From: JBMOGA01 sp049318625
Lineage (GTDB): Bacteria > Pseudomonadota > Alphaproteobacteria > Rhizobiales > Hyphomicrobiaceae
Direction: 5' to 3'
Length of the DNA: 64,000 nt
Assembly (NCBI GenBank): GCA_049318625.1
Contig: JBMOGA010000006.1
Span: 47,357 to 111,356 of the forward strand
Shown here piece by piece: positions 7,976-16,470 of this stretch. Each line of letters begins with the position of its first letter. Positions within the stretch are counted from its first letter, which is position 1. The notes beneath the pieces were generated by a model. It was not told the origin of the DNA. It worked only from the letters and a program-made list of their open reading frames with translations, and searched no databases. Made by a program: the position numbers and the translations under genes.

Positions 7976-8690
7976 TCTCGTCGCCGGAGTGGCGACCGGC
8001 CTCCTCGCGACGGGCGCTTCGGCCCAGCCCCGCGACCCCCCGGTGCCGCCCGGCCTCGATCCGGGTGGCGTGCCGGTCGCCGTCTTCGCCGACGGCATCG
8101 ATTACACCGACCCGCAGATCCTCCGCCGTCTTGCGCGTGACGGCGAGGGCGACCTTGTCGCCTGGGACTTCACCGATGGAGATGCTCGCCCTCACGGCCC
8201 GAGCGATCCGCGTGTCGTGGCGCTGCTCGGCCTGACGTCGTCGCTGCGTCTGATCGTGGCGCGCGGCGCGGCAGCCGATCCGGCGCGGGCGGCACGTTTG
8301 ACAGCATTCGTGGTGCGCACGGTGGCCCGGATCGTGGTCGTGTGGGATACGGCACCGGGCCGCCCCGACTGGACGCTGTTTCTCGAAGGTGTCCGGCGGT
8401 TTCCGGATCGGCTGTTCGTCGTCCCGGCCGTCGCGGGTCTGAGCTATCACGAGGTTCGGTCGTACCCCAATCTGCTGGTGGCCGCACGCGCCGGCGCGAT
8501 CGCAGACGTGGTATTCCATGGCTTGCCCAACGACGGGGGCGCCGATCATCTGGCCGCCAGCAACGCCGCGGCGCTCGCCGCCGATGCCCTGGCGGACCAG
8601 CCGCGGTTGGCGGCGGCCGAAATCAAGGCGCGACTGCAGAGACAGTGCGGGTCGGGCTGCAGAATTGGCGTGCCGGCTCAGCCGCGATAG
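7956..8690 (+). CDS. Secreted protein resembling a catalytically dead subtilase
   Basis: I do not recognise a named family member. The 244 residues start with a signal peptide (cleavage probably after ASA, about residue 23). The mature part looks like the S8 subtilase fold in miniature: AVFADGIDYTDP around residue 46 resembles the Asp motif, DFTDGDARPHG around 71-81 could hold a His, SYPNLLVAARAG resembles a late core strand, and the C-terminus GADHLAASNAAAL sits where subtilases have GTSMAxPHVAG. The nucleophile Ser is replaced there, so it would not be a protease. It overlaps mobB by 20 bases and converges with the NDUFA9-like gene by 13 bases. The fold likeness is inference. Confidence 0.6.
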   Translation: MRRHVVSLVAGVATGLLATGASAQPRDPPVPPGLDPGGVPVAVFADGIDYTDPQILRRLARDGEGDLVAWDFTDGDARPHGPSDPRVVALLGLTSSLRLIVARGAAADPARAARLTAFVVRTVARIVVVWDTAPGRPDWTLFLEGVRRFPDRLFVVPAVAGLSYHEVRSYPNLLVAARAGAIADVVFHGLPNDGGADHLAASNAAALAADALADQPRLAAAEIKARLQRQCGSGCRIGVPAQPR

Positions 8691-9658
8691 TGGGAATACT
8701 GACCGCGCGGACGATAGCGCTCGAGGTAACTCGGAACCACCGTCGACACGGAATGCGGTGCCGTCACACCGAGATCCGCCAGCGTACGGCCTTCCGACTT
8801 CGCGGCATCGCTGACGACATTGTCGCGGGCCAGCATGCGCACCTGATCGACCGTGATGGGGCGCAGCGCATTGGGCAGCGGCAGGGTCAGGATCGCCTGG
8901 AGCTTGGCCATCCACCGCGGCATCGGCAGGTAGGGGCGGGCGCGGCCCGCCCACTGCTGGGTCCGGTCGAGGAGTTGGCGGAACGTCTGCACCTCCGGGC
9001 CGCCCACTTCGTAGATCGTGCCCGGTTTCGCCTGCCCGTCGCAGGCATGTGCGATGGCCGTCGCGAGATCGCCGACGAACACCGGCTGGAATTTGGTGCG
9101 GCCCGAGATCAACGGCATCATCGGCGCGATACGGGCCAGCGCGGCGAAGCGGTTGAAGAATTCGTCCTCCGGCCCGAACACGATCGACGGACGGATGATC
9201 ACGGCGCCTGGGAACTCCGCGAGCACGGCCTCCTCGCCCGCCGCTTTGGTGCGGGCATACTGGGCGCCGCTCTTGGCATCGGCGCCGATCGCCGAGACAT
9301 GGATCAGCCGCTTCACACCGGCCTCGCGCGCGGCCTTGGCGATGGCCCTGGCGCCGGCAACGTGGAGGGCGTGGAAAGACTGCCGGCCGCTCGGCGCAAG
9401 AATACCGACGGCGTTCACCACCACTTCGGCACCCTCGACCGCGCGCCGCACCGAATCGGGATACCGCAGGTTCGCCTGCACCGCATGGATCTGGCCGGCG
9501 ACGCCCATCGGCTGGAGGTGGCCGGCGAGATCCGGACGGCGCACCGCCGCGCGCACCCGATAGCCGCTCTTGGCCAGCGCCCGCACCGTGTGCCGGCCGA
9601 CGAAGCCCGACCCTCCGAACACCGTCACCAGTGCGCCCGTGTCCAGCCGCGAAACCAT
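8678..9658 (-). CDS. Complex I NDUFA9-family NAD(P)-binding protein
   Basis: An atypical short-chain dehydrogenase/reductase of the NDUFA9 family, the bacterial relatives of a mitochondrial complex I accessory subunit; alphaproteobacteria commonly encode one. The 326 residues have a Rossmann motif VFGGSGFVGRH at about 13-23, HVSAIGAD and YARTKAAGE in the place of the usual Ser and YxxxK, and an FGPEDEFFNRFA segment typical of this family. It probably binds NADPH structurally in or near respiratory complex I; complex I genes are not in the window. A small isoflavone reductase-like enzyme is the alternative. Confidence 0.87.
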   Translation of the reverse strand: MVSRLDTGALVTVFGGSGFVGRHTVRALAKSGYRVRAAVRRPDLAGHLQPMGVAGQIHAVQANLRYPDSVRRAVEGAEVVVNAVGILAPSGRQSFHALHVAGARAIAKAAREAGVKRLIHVSAIGADAKSGAQYARTKAAGEEAVLAEFPGAVIIRPSIVFGPEDEFFNRFAALARIAPMMPLISGRTKFQPVFVGDLATAIAHACDGQAKPGTIYEVGGPEVQTFRQLLDRTQQWAGRARPYLPMPRWMAKLQAILTLPLPNALRPITVDQVRMLARDNVVSDAAKSEGRTLADLGVTAPHSVSTVVPSYLERYRPRGQYSHYRG

Positions 9659-9837
9659 TGCCGCATCCCCGCTCGTTCCGGTCTCTCGGCGCGGGGTTTA
9701 CGCGATGCGGAGGACCATGTGAAGCGCGCGCACGTCGCGCCACGCTCCGCCAAGGCGGCAGAACGCGCGATTCCCGGCTTCTGGCGGGAGCCGATTTGGC
9801 GTACCGGATAGATCGAAAGTCGGAGAGAGAGGTCCCC

Positions 9838-10839
9838 ATGCCCGCGACGCGCATCCTGTTGACCCACACGCCGGACATGCGGCGCAACTACTACGGCGAG
9901 GCGGCGTTCGCCGGCCTCTCTCGGCTCGCTCCCGTCCGCATCCATGCCGATGACGCGGCGCTCACGCCCGAAGGTCTCGTTCAGGCCGCAGCCGATTGCG
10001 ACATCGTCGTCGCCGATCGCAACACGCCGGTGCCGGCCTCCGTCTTCCAGGCCTTGCCGGGCCTCATCGCCGTGCTGCGCGTCGCGGTCGACATCCGCAA
10101 CATCGACGTGGCTGCCGCCAGCGCCGCCGGCGTGTTGGTCACCCAGGCCAGCCGCAGCTGGGTGCCGGCCGTCAGCGAGTTGGTGCTCGGTCTCATGATC
10201 GACATCGCCCGCAACGTTTCCACCGCAACCGCGTGTTATCGCGCCGGTGGCGCCCCGCCGGTCGGTCACGGTAGGCAGCTCGCCGGCGCGACCGCTGGTA
10301 TCGTCGGCTATGGCCCGCTCGGCCGCCGCGTTGCAGAACTCTGTCTCGCATTCGGAATGACGGTCGTCGTCTGCGATCCCTATGCGAAGGTCGACAACCC
10401 GGCGATCCGCCAGACCGGCCTCGACGATCTCCTGCGGCAGTCGGATTTCGTCGTGCCGCTGGCCGTCGCGACCGCCGAGACCGAGAACCTGATCGGTGGC
10501 CCGCAGCTGGCCCTGATGAAGCCGTCCGCCTTTCTCGTGAACCTGTCGCGCGGCAATCTGATCGATGAGGCGGCGCTCGAGTCCGCCCTCGATCGGCGCG
10601 CCATCGCCGGGGCTGCCCTGGACGTCGGCCGTGCGCCCGATCAGATGCCGTCGCCGCGTCTGGCGCGCCGCTCGGATGTCGTGGCGACGCCGCATATCGG
10701 CGGCCTGACCCGCGAAGGCATCGAGGGCCAGGCGCTCGAGACCGTCCAGCAGGTCGCCGAAATCCTGGCCGGTCGCGCGCCCAACGGCGCCGTGAACACC
10801 GCAGCGGCCGCGCGGCTCGCGCGCTTGGCCAATTCCTGA
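9838..10839 (+). CDS. D-isomer specific 2-hydroxyacid dehydrogenase family protein
   Basis: An NAD(P)-dependent oxidoreductase acting on 2-hydroxy acids or related substrates. The 333 residues show the N-terminal substrate domain, then the nucleotide-binding domain with GIVGYGPLGRRV near 157-168, followed by the catalytic Arg in NLSRGNLIDE (about 238-247) and the catalytic His in TPHIGG (about 286-291). The ATG at 9838 follows a strong GGAGAGAGAGG; an earlier frame is open to 9631 but overlaps the divergent NDUFA9-like gene. The exact substrate cannot be read from the sequence. It precedes the CaiB-type CoA transferase by 83 bases and may be cotranscribed. Confidence 0.88.
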   Translation: MPATRILLTHTPDMRRNYYGEAAFAGLSRLAPVRIHADDAALTPEGLVQAAADCDIVVADRNTPVPASVFQALPGLIAVLRVAVDIRNIDVAAASAAGVLVTQASRSWVPAVSELVLGLMIDIARNVSTATACYRAGGAPPVGHGRQLAGATAGIVGYGPLGRRVAELCLAFGMTVVVCDPYAKVDNPAIRQTGLDDLLRQSDFVVPLAVATAETENLIGGPQLALMKPSAFLVNLSRGNLIDEAALESALDRRAIAGAALDVGRAPDQMPSPRLARRSDVVATPHIGGLTREGIEGQALETVQQVAEILAGRAPNGAVNTAAAARLARLANS

Positions 10840-10922
10840 AATCCGACGCCGGAGCCGCTGGACAGCCGCGCCTGTCATCGGCTTCAGTTCGTATCCCGTC
10901 CTCAGATGACCGAGGTCCCCCG

Positions 10923-12146
10923 ATGCCTGGCCCGCTCGCCCATGTTCGTGTGCTCGACCTCTCGCGCATTCTGGCAGCGCCCTGGGCCACACAGTTCATG
11001 GCCGACATGGGCGCCGAGGTCATCAAAATCGAGCGGCCCGACACCGGCGACGACACGCGCGGCTGGGGCCCGCCCTTCATCGTCGAGCCGGGCGAGGGCG
11101 ACGCCGGTATGGCGGCCTATTTCACTTGCACCAATCGCGGCAAGCGATCGGTCGCGGTGGATTTCACCGAGCCTGCCGGCCAGGAGATCGTCCGCAGGCT
11201 GGCGGCGCAGTCCGACGTGCTGATCGAGAACTACAAGGTCGGCGGCCTCGCCAAGTATGGCCTCGACTACGAAGCGGTGAAGGCCATCAATCCGCGCATC
11301 ATCTACTGCTCCGTCACCGGATTCGGCCAGACCGGCCCCTACGCGCCACGCGCCGGCTATGACTTCCTCATCCAGGGCATGGGCGGCCTGATGAGCATCA
11401 CCGGCGAGCGCGACGATCTGCCGGGCGGTGGTCCGCAGAAGCTCGGCGTCGCCATCTCCGATCAGATCGCCGGGTGGAACGCGCTGTCGAGCATCCTCGT
11501 CGCGTTGATCGACCGCGACCGGACCGGACGCGGTACCCAGATCGACATCTCGCTGCTGGATTGCACGGTGGCCGCCCTCATCAACCAGGCCGCAACCTAT
11601 CTCCACGCCGGCACCGTGCCGGGACGCATGGGCAACGCGCACGCTACCGTCATCCCCTATCAGGTCTTTGCTACTGCCGACGGTCACATGATCCTCGCCA
11701 CCGGCAACGACCGTCAGTTTACGGTATTTTGCGAGATCGCCGGCCTTTCGCATCTGGCCGGTGATGCGCGCTTCAAGACCATGCGCGGCCGCATCGAGAA
11801 TCGCGCCGCGCTGATCCCGGACATCGCCGCCGCCATCGCCACACGCACCACCGACGCGTGGATGGCGGCGCTGGAGGCCGCCGCGGTTCCGTGCGGACCG
11901 ATCAACACCATCGATCGCGTGTTCGCCGATCCGCAGGTGCAGGCGCGCGGCATGGTCCGCACGCTGGAGCAAGGTGCCGTGGCGCCGATCCGCTCCGTCG
12001 CCAACCCGGTGCGGATGTCGACGCACGACACGACGTCCGCCAAGGCGCCGCCTCTGCTCGGCGAGGATACCGATGCGGTGCTCGGCGAGTTGCTCGGATT
12101 GTCGGCGGCCGAGATCGCGGCGCTGCGCGAGACCGGTGTGGTCTGA
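10923..12146 (+). CDS. CaiB/BaiF family CoA transferase (class III)
   Basis: A class III CoA transferase that moves CoA between carboxylic acids via an aspartyl-CoA thioester intermediate. The 407 residues begin with LAHVRVLDLSRILAAPW, the family's N-terminal signature, and carry VIKIERPDTGDDTR, NRGKRSVAVDF, and GYDFLIQGMGGLMS, whose Asp (about residue 148) is the expected catalytic residue. The C-terminal half has the usual CGPINTIDRVFADPQVQARGM pattern. Substrate acids are unknown. With the nearby acyl-CoA synthetase, hydratase and hydroxyacid dehydrogenase it suggests organic-acid catabolism. Confidence 0.93.
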   Translation: MPGPLAHVRVLDLSRILAAPWATQFMADMGAEVIKIERPDTGDDTRGWGPPFIVEPGEGDAGMAAYFTCTNRGKRSVAVDFTEPAGQEIVRRLAAQSDVLIENYKVGGLAKYGLDYEAVKAINPRIIYCSVTGFGQTGPYAPRAGYDFLIQGMGGLMSITGERDDLPGGGPQKLGVAISDQIAGWNALSSILVALIDRDRTGRGTQIDISLLDCTVAALINQAATYLHAGTVPGRMGNAHATVIPYQVFATADGHMILATGNDRQFTVFCEIAGLSHLAGDARFKTMRGRIENRAALIPDIAAAIATRTTDAWMAALEAAAVPCGPINTIDRVFADPQVQARGMVRTLEQGAVAPIRSVANPVRMSTHDTTSAKAPPLLGEDTDAVLGELLGLSAAEIAALRETGVV

Positions 12147-12173
12147 ATTCCGGCGCAGGAAAGAACGGCCGCG

Positions 12174-12536
12174 ATGCTCCCCTCTTTGACGCTACTGCTG
12201 GTCTGTCAACTCGCGGGCGAACTGGCGGTTGCGGCACTGGGTCTGCCGGTTCCGGGTCCGGCCATCGGCATGGCGCTGCTGTTCGTCGGACTGGTTGTCC
12301 GCGGCGGTATTCCCGATGACCTCGCGCGCACCGCGGACGGCATCCTCGCCAACCTGTCTCTGCTGTTCGTACCGGCCGGTGTCGGCGTCATGCTGCACGC
12401 GCCGCTGCTCGGCCGTGACTGGCTGGCGATTTCGGTGGCGTTGGTCGGATCCACACTGCTCACCATCGCCGTGACCGCGCTGGTCATGCGCTGGCTCCAG
12501 CGCTGGAGCGCGCCGAACGAGAACCCGCCTGCATGA
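12174..12536 (+). CDS. CidA/LrgA family membrane protein
   Basis: A 120-residue membrane protein of the CidA/LrgA family, first described as holin/antiholin-like and more recently linked to export or import of small metabolites such as pyruvate. It shows four hydrophobic segments and the family motif GLPVPGPAIGMALLFVGL near residues 23-40. It starts 28 bases after the CoA transferase and its stop overlaps the LrgB-family start by ATGA, the standard paired arrangement. Confidence 0.92.
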   Translation: MLPSLTLLLVCQLAGELAVAALGLPVPGPAIGMALLFVGLVVRGGIPDDLARTADGILANLSLLFVPAGVGVMLHAPLLGRDWLAISVALVGSTLLTIAVTALVMRWLQRWSAPNENPPA

Positions 12537-13249
12537 CCGGTCTTCGCGATATCTGGGCCTATCTGTCGGCCTCGCCACTGCTGCATCTCACATTGACGCT
12601 CGTGGCGTTCCAGGCGGGATTCTGGATCTACCGGCGGGTCCACCTCAATCCACTGTGCAACCCGGTGTTGCTGGCCGTACTCGCGATCGTCGCAATTCTG
12701 ACGGCGACCGGCACCTCATACAGCCGCTATTTCGAGGGCGCCCAGTTCGTCCACTTCCTGCTTGGACCCGCCACCGTGGCACTCGCCATTCCGCTGTATC
12801 GCCAGTTCGAGCGGGTCCGTCGCTCCGCGTTCGCCATTCTCGTCAGCTTGCTGATGGGATCTTTGACCGCGGCACTGTCGGCCGTGCTGCTGGTCAGACT
12901 TTTCGGCGGCAGCCGGGACACCATGATCTCGATGGCGCCGAAATCGGTGACGGCGCCCGTCGCCATGGGCATCTCGGAACAGCTCGGCGGCCTGCCTTCG
13001 CTGACGGCCGTGCTAGTCATCCTGACCGGTATCCTCGGCGCGATGCTCGGCCCGCCCCTGCTCAATCTCCTCGGCATCCGCGATTGGGCGGCCCGCGGCC
13101 TGGCGATCGGCACGGCCAGCCACGGCATCGGCACCGCCCGGGCGTTGCAGGTGAATGAGGTGGCGGGGGCCTTCGCGGGCCTCGCCATGGGCCTCAACGC
13201 GCTCGCCACAGCGGTTCTCCTGCCACTGCTCTGGCGGCTGCTGTTCTGA
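12533..13249 (+). CDS. lrgB: LrgB/CidB family membrane protein
   Basis: The larger partner of the CidA/LrgA protein. The 238 residues contain the LrgB hallmarks: LNPLCNPVLLAV near the N-terminus, FLLGPATVALAIPLYRQ, APKSVTAPVAMGISE with the conserved SVT, and the C-terminal SHGIGTARALQ and GLAMGLNALAT. About seven membrane segments are expected. The pair probably forms an inner-membrane complex affecting cell lysis or pyruvate-type metabolite movement; which one applies here cannot be told. It is convergent with the acyl-CoA synthetase gene, 25 bases away. Confidence 0.94.
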   Translation: MTGLRDIWAYLSASPLLHLTLTLVAFQAGFWIYRRVHLNPLCNPVLLAVLAIVAILTATGTSYSRYFEGAQFVHFLLGPATVALAIPLYRQFERVRRSAFAILVSLLMGSLTAALSAVLLVRLFGGSRDTMISMAPKSVTAPVAMGISEQLGGLPSLTAVLVILTGILGAMLGPPLLNLLGIRDWAARGLAIGTASHGIGTARALQVNEVAGAFAGLAMGLNALATAVLLPLLWRLLF

Positions 13250-13274
13250 AGCCGTCAGCGGCCCGGCCGTCCAC

Positions 13275-14783
13275 CTATTCCGCCGCCAGCCACTGCCTGA
13301 GCGTCGTCTTGAGGATCTTGCCGTAGTTGTTCTTCGGCAGGGCCTCGACGAACCGGTAGCCCTTCGGCCTCTTGAAGCGGGCGATGTTGTCGAGGCAGAG
13401 CCGGTCCAACTCGGCCTCCCCGACCGCCATCCCCGCCCGGCAGACGACGAACGCGATCACCTCCTCGCCCCAGTCGGTATGCGGGCGGCTGGCCACCGCG
13501 CATTCGAGCACGGCCGGATGGGTCAGCAAGACTTCCTCGATCTCGCGCGGATAGATGTTCGACCCGCCCGAGATGATCATGTCCTTCGAGCGATCCTTGA
13601 GGGTCAGGAACCCCTCTGCGTCGATCGAGCCGAGATCGCCCGTCCACAGCCATCCGTCGCGCAGCGATTTGGCATTGGCGTCGGGGTTCTGCCAGTACCC
13701 GGTCATGACGCAGTCGCTGCGGGTGATGATCTCGCCCACCTCACCGGTCGGCAACGGGCGCCCGTCCTCGTCGACCACCCGGAACGCGCAGCCGGTGCGC
13801 GCCACGCCCGCCGAGGCGAGCCGCTGCTCGTAGCGGGGGTGGCTCGAATCGGCATGCAGCGCCTTGGTCAGCCCAGAGATGGTCATCGGCGCTTCGCCCT
13901 GTCCGTAGAGCTGGAAAAAGCGCGGTCCGAACTGCGCGAGGCCGCGCTTGAGGTCGGCGACGTACATCGGCGCGCCGCCGTACGTGATCGTTTTGAGGCC
14001 GCGCGTATCGCCGCCGGCCGCCGGGTGGTTCAGCAGGCGGACGACCATGGTCGGCGCGGCGAACATCGAGACGTTGGCTTCGGTCCGGAAGGCGGCCAGG
14101 ATGCGCTCGGCATCGAAATGCGCATGCACGATGTTGTGCGAGCCGCGCAGGACATGGCAGAGGCCGTAGAGGCCGGCCCCGTGCGACAGCGGCGCCGCAT
14201 GCAGCATGGTGTCGGTGGCGCCGACGAAATCGACGTCTGCGTAATAGGCGTGACACATGAACAGCAGGTTGCGGTGGGTCAGCACGGCGCCCTTCGGCCG
14301 GCCCGTCGTACCGCTGGTATAGAACAGCCACGCCTCGTCGCCGGGCTCTGTCGGGGCCTGCGTGATGGGCGCGCCCGCCAGCAATGCGGTCCAGTCACGC
14401 GTTTCGGTCACGACGATCGGCGGCAACGGCGCGCCGAGACCCGTCAACTTGTCCGCCAAGTCTGCCGTCGCCAGTACCAGGCGGGTCTGGGAATTCTCGA
14501 TGATCCAGGCCAGTTCCTTGGGGTGCAACTTGGCGTTGATCGGCACCGCCGTCAGGCCCGCCCGCCAGATGCCGAACAGGGCCGGCAGGAACTCCAGACA
14601 GTTCTCCATCACAATGGCCACGCGGCTGCCGGGCGCGAGGCCGTGGTGCGCCCGCAAGGCCCCCGCGATGGCCCCTACTTGCGCTTCGAACCCGCCGTAG
14701 GTCAGCCGGCCGGTCTCGGCGGTGATCGCGGGGTGATCGGGGAGATGGCGGGCGACGGCTTGCAGCGTCAGTGAGAGGTTCAT
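13275..14783 (-). CDS. AMP-dependent acyl-CoA synthetase/ligase
   Basis: An adenylate-forming enzyme that activates a carboxylic acid to acyl-AMP and then acyl-CoA. The 502 residues carry the family core motifs in order: FYTSGTTGRPKGAVLTHRN (A3, about 159-177), QLYGQGEAPMT (A5), GWLWTGDLGSID (A7), DRSKDMIISGGSNIYPREIE (A8) and PKNNYGKILKT with the catalytic Lys (A10). I chose the ATG at 14783, which gives the family N-terminus MNLSLTLQAV; a longer frame to 14846 adds basic residues only. Substrate chain length is not evident. It is divergent from an enoyl-CoA hydratase gene, 107 bases apart, suggesting shared control. Confidence 0.93.
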   Translation of the reverse strand: MNLSLTLQAVARHLPDHPAITAETGRLTYGGFEAQVGAIAGALRAHHGLAPGSRVAIVMENCLEFLPALFGIWRAGLTAVPINAKLHPKELAWIIENSQTRLVLATADLADKLTGLGAPLPPIVVTETRDWTALLAGAPITQAPTEPGDEAWLFYTSGTTGRPKGAVLTHRNLLFMCHAYYADVDFVGATDTMLHAAPLSHGAGLYGLCHVLRGSHNIVHAHFDAERILAAFRTEANVSMFAAPTMVVRLLNHPAAGGDTRGLKTITYGGAPMYVADLKRGLAQFGPRFFQLYGQGEAPMTISGLTKALHADSSHPRYEQRLASAGVARTGCAFRVVDEDGRPLPTGEVGEIITRSDCVMTGYWQNPDANAKSLRDGWLWTGDLGSIDAEGFLTLKDRSKDMIISGGSNIYPREIEEVLLTHPAVLECAVASRPHTDWGEEVIAFVVCRAGMAVGEAELDRLCLDNIARFKRPKGYRFVEALPKNNYGKILKTTLRQWLAAE

Positions 14784-14890
14784 GGGGCGTTTCCGTCGGC
14801 TCTGTTCTGTGCGGCGGAGCTTGCCATCCACGCCGCCGGCCCGCAATGCTCGCCCCGACGTCGCAGACCGCCGACCCGGAGCCCGAGACC

Positions 14891-15688
14891 ATGGCCAGGA
14901 CTTTCAGAACGCTCGCTCTTTCGCAGCCGCTGCCCGGCGTCGGCGTGATCACCATGAACCGGCCCGAGGTCGCGAACGCGCTCAACACCGCGATGATGGA
15001 GGATCTGCGCGATTGCTTCGCGGCCTACTACGTCGAGTTCGACAGCGCACCGCGCTGCCTCGTGCTGACCGGCGCCGGCGACAAGGCATTCTGCGCCGGC
15101 GGCGATCTCAAGGAGCGCAATGGCATGACGGACGCCAATTGGCGGCGTCAGCATGCCATCATCGAACAGATGGTGCGCGCCATTCTCGACTGCCCGATCC
15201 CGGTGATCGCGGCCGTCAACGGCGCCGCCTACGCGGGCGGTTGCGAGCTGGCCCTGGCCTGCGACTTCATCTACGCCGCCGAGCAGGCCCGCTTCGCCCA
15301 GACGGAAGTCCAGATCGGCATCATTCCTGGCGCCATGGGCACGCAGAACCTGCCGCGCGCCATCGGTCTGCGCCGTGCCAAGGAGGCGATCCTGACCGCG
15401 CGGCCGTTCACGGCCACCGAGGGGTACGAATGGGGCCTCGTCAACCGGCTGTTCACGTCGGATCGCCTGCTGCCGGAGGCGCTCGCGACGGCGGCCCGCA
15501 TCGCCGAGCTGGCGCCCGTCGCCGTGCGTCAGGCCAAGCGCGCCGTCGACAAGGCCGCCGACCTCGACCGCGCCAACGGCTATGCCTTCGAGATCGAGGC
15601 CTACAACCGCACGGTGGGCACCGAGGATCGCCAGGAGGGCATCCGCGCCTTCAACGAGAAGCGGAAAGCGGTGTTTCAGGGCAAGTAG
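14891..15688 (+). CDS. Enoyl-CoA hydratase/isomerase family protein
   Basis: A crotonase-fold enzyme, most likely an enoyl-CoA hydratase. The 265 residues contain the oxyanion-hole segment GDKAFCAGGDLKE near 64-76, the second oxyanion loop NGAAYAGGCELALACDF near 112-128, and QTEVQIGIIPGAMGTQNLPR, where a Glu of the pair used by hydratases is present. The ATG at 14891 follows CGGAG; in-frame starts upstream (14846, 14771) are open but overlap the divergent promoter region. Context with an acyl-CoA synthetase and a CoA transferase supports a role in acyl-CoA breakdown. Confidence 0.92.
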   Translation: MARTFRTLALSQPLPGVGVITMNRPEVANALNTAMMEDLRDCFAAYYVEFDSAPRCLVLTGAGDKAFCAGGDLKERNGMTDANWRRQHAIIEQMVRAILDCPIPVIAAVNGAAYAGGCELALACDFIYAAEQARFAQTEVQIGIIPGAMGTQNLPRAIGLRRAKEAILTARPFTATEGYEWGLVNRLFTSDRLLPEALATAARIAELAPVAVRQAKRAVDKAADLDRANGYAFEIEAYNRTVGTEDRQEGIRAFNEKRKAVFQGK

Positions 15689-15730
15689 GCCCGTTGGATA
15701 TCCCCCGCCGAGACGGGTATTCTGCGTGCC

Positions 15731-15958
15731 ATGACGAAACTGCTCGACGCCGCCATCGATCGTGTCCGCCAGATTCCCCCCGAGGCACACGAAGAGCTTG
15801 CCGCTGCCATGCTTCATTTCGCCGAAATGGATGTGCGCGGCGTACCACTGACGCCCGAGGAAAAAATCGCGATCGCCGAAGCGGAAGCTCAGTTGGCGCG
15901 CGGAGAGCGAGTGTCGGATTCTGAACTGGCGGCATTTTGGACAGCGCACGCGCTTTGA
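15731..15958 (+). CDS. Probable antitoxin of a ParD/ParE-like pair
   Basis: A 75-residue, acidic, helical protein (HEELAAAMLHFAEMD, LTPEEKIAIAEAEAQLARG) placed directly before a RelE/ParE-like toxin gene. Its stop codon overlaps the presumed toxin start as TTGA. The C-terminal GERVSDSELAAFW is typical of short antitoxins of this type, where the tail wraps around the toxin. No DNA-binding motif is obvious. It would neutralise the downstream toxin and probably autoregulate the pair. Identification comes mainly from position, size and composition. Confidence 0.75.
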   Translation: MTKLLDAAIDRVRQIPPEAHEELAAAMLHFAEMDVRGVPLTPEEKIAIAEAEAQLARGERVSDSELAAFWTAHAL

Positions 15959-16470
15959 AAGTCGTTTTGGCGCCACGGGCTTTTTCGGACTTGTCGGCGA
16001 CAGCGTCCTATCTTGCCGAACGGAATCCCGAGGCCAAGCAACGGGCGATCGCGGCCATAAGGGAACGTCTTCGAAATCTGGCCGATTTCCCGACGGCTGG
16101 ACATCGTCTCGAAGTGGAAGGCCTTCGACGCCTCGTCGTCTTGAAGTATCCTTACATGATCATCGACCGCATAGCGGGCGACGAGGTGCTCGTCCTTCAC
16201 GTGCGGCACGCATCGCGCAAGCCCGTAACCCCGAGTCGATTGGTAGCGACTACCGCACGTGCGGCCCCTGCCGTGGCACGCCCTCGAGCCGCTCGCTGCC
16301 CGGCATGTAGCGGAAGCTCGCCTGGGCGGCGGCAAGCAGCGTGCCGTCGGCGCCATACATTTCGGCATGCGCGGTCGCGACCCGGTCATGGATGCCGATC
16401 AATCGCCCGATCGCGCGCACCTGCCCGTCCCTGGCGGCGGACAGGAAGGACGTCGTCAGCGAGATCGTGA
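15955..16470 (+). CDS. RelE/ParE family toxin with readthrough C-terminal extension
   Basis: The first 88 residues or so are a clear RelE/ParE toxin: LAPRAFSDLSATASYLAERN, the helix around RLRNLADFPTAGHRL, and the closing strand VLVLHVRHASRK. Such toxins usually end at about 90-100 residues. Here the frame misses that end and runs on for another 80 residues of Arg/Ala/Pro-rich sequence, of which the last 73 are antisense to the next gene (thioesterase). A stop in the next frame at 16226-16228 is exactly where a normal end would fall, so a one-base frameshift or lost stop is likely. I use the TTG at 15955, overlapping the antitoxin stop; a TTG at 15937 is the alternative. Confidence 0.7.
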   Translation: MKVVLAPRAFSDLSATASYLAERNPEAKQRAIAAIRERLRNLADFPTAGHRLEVEGLRRLVVLKYPYMIIDRIAGDEVLVLHVRHASRKPVTPSRLVATTARAAPAVARPRAARCPACSGSSPGRRQAACRRRHTFRHARSRPGHGCRSIARSRAPARPWRRTGRTSSARS

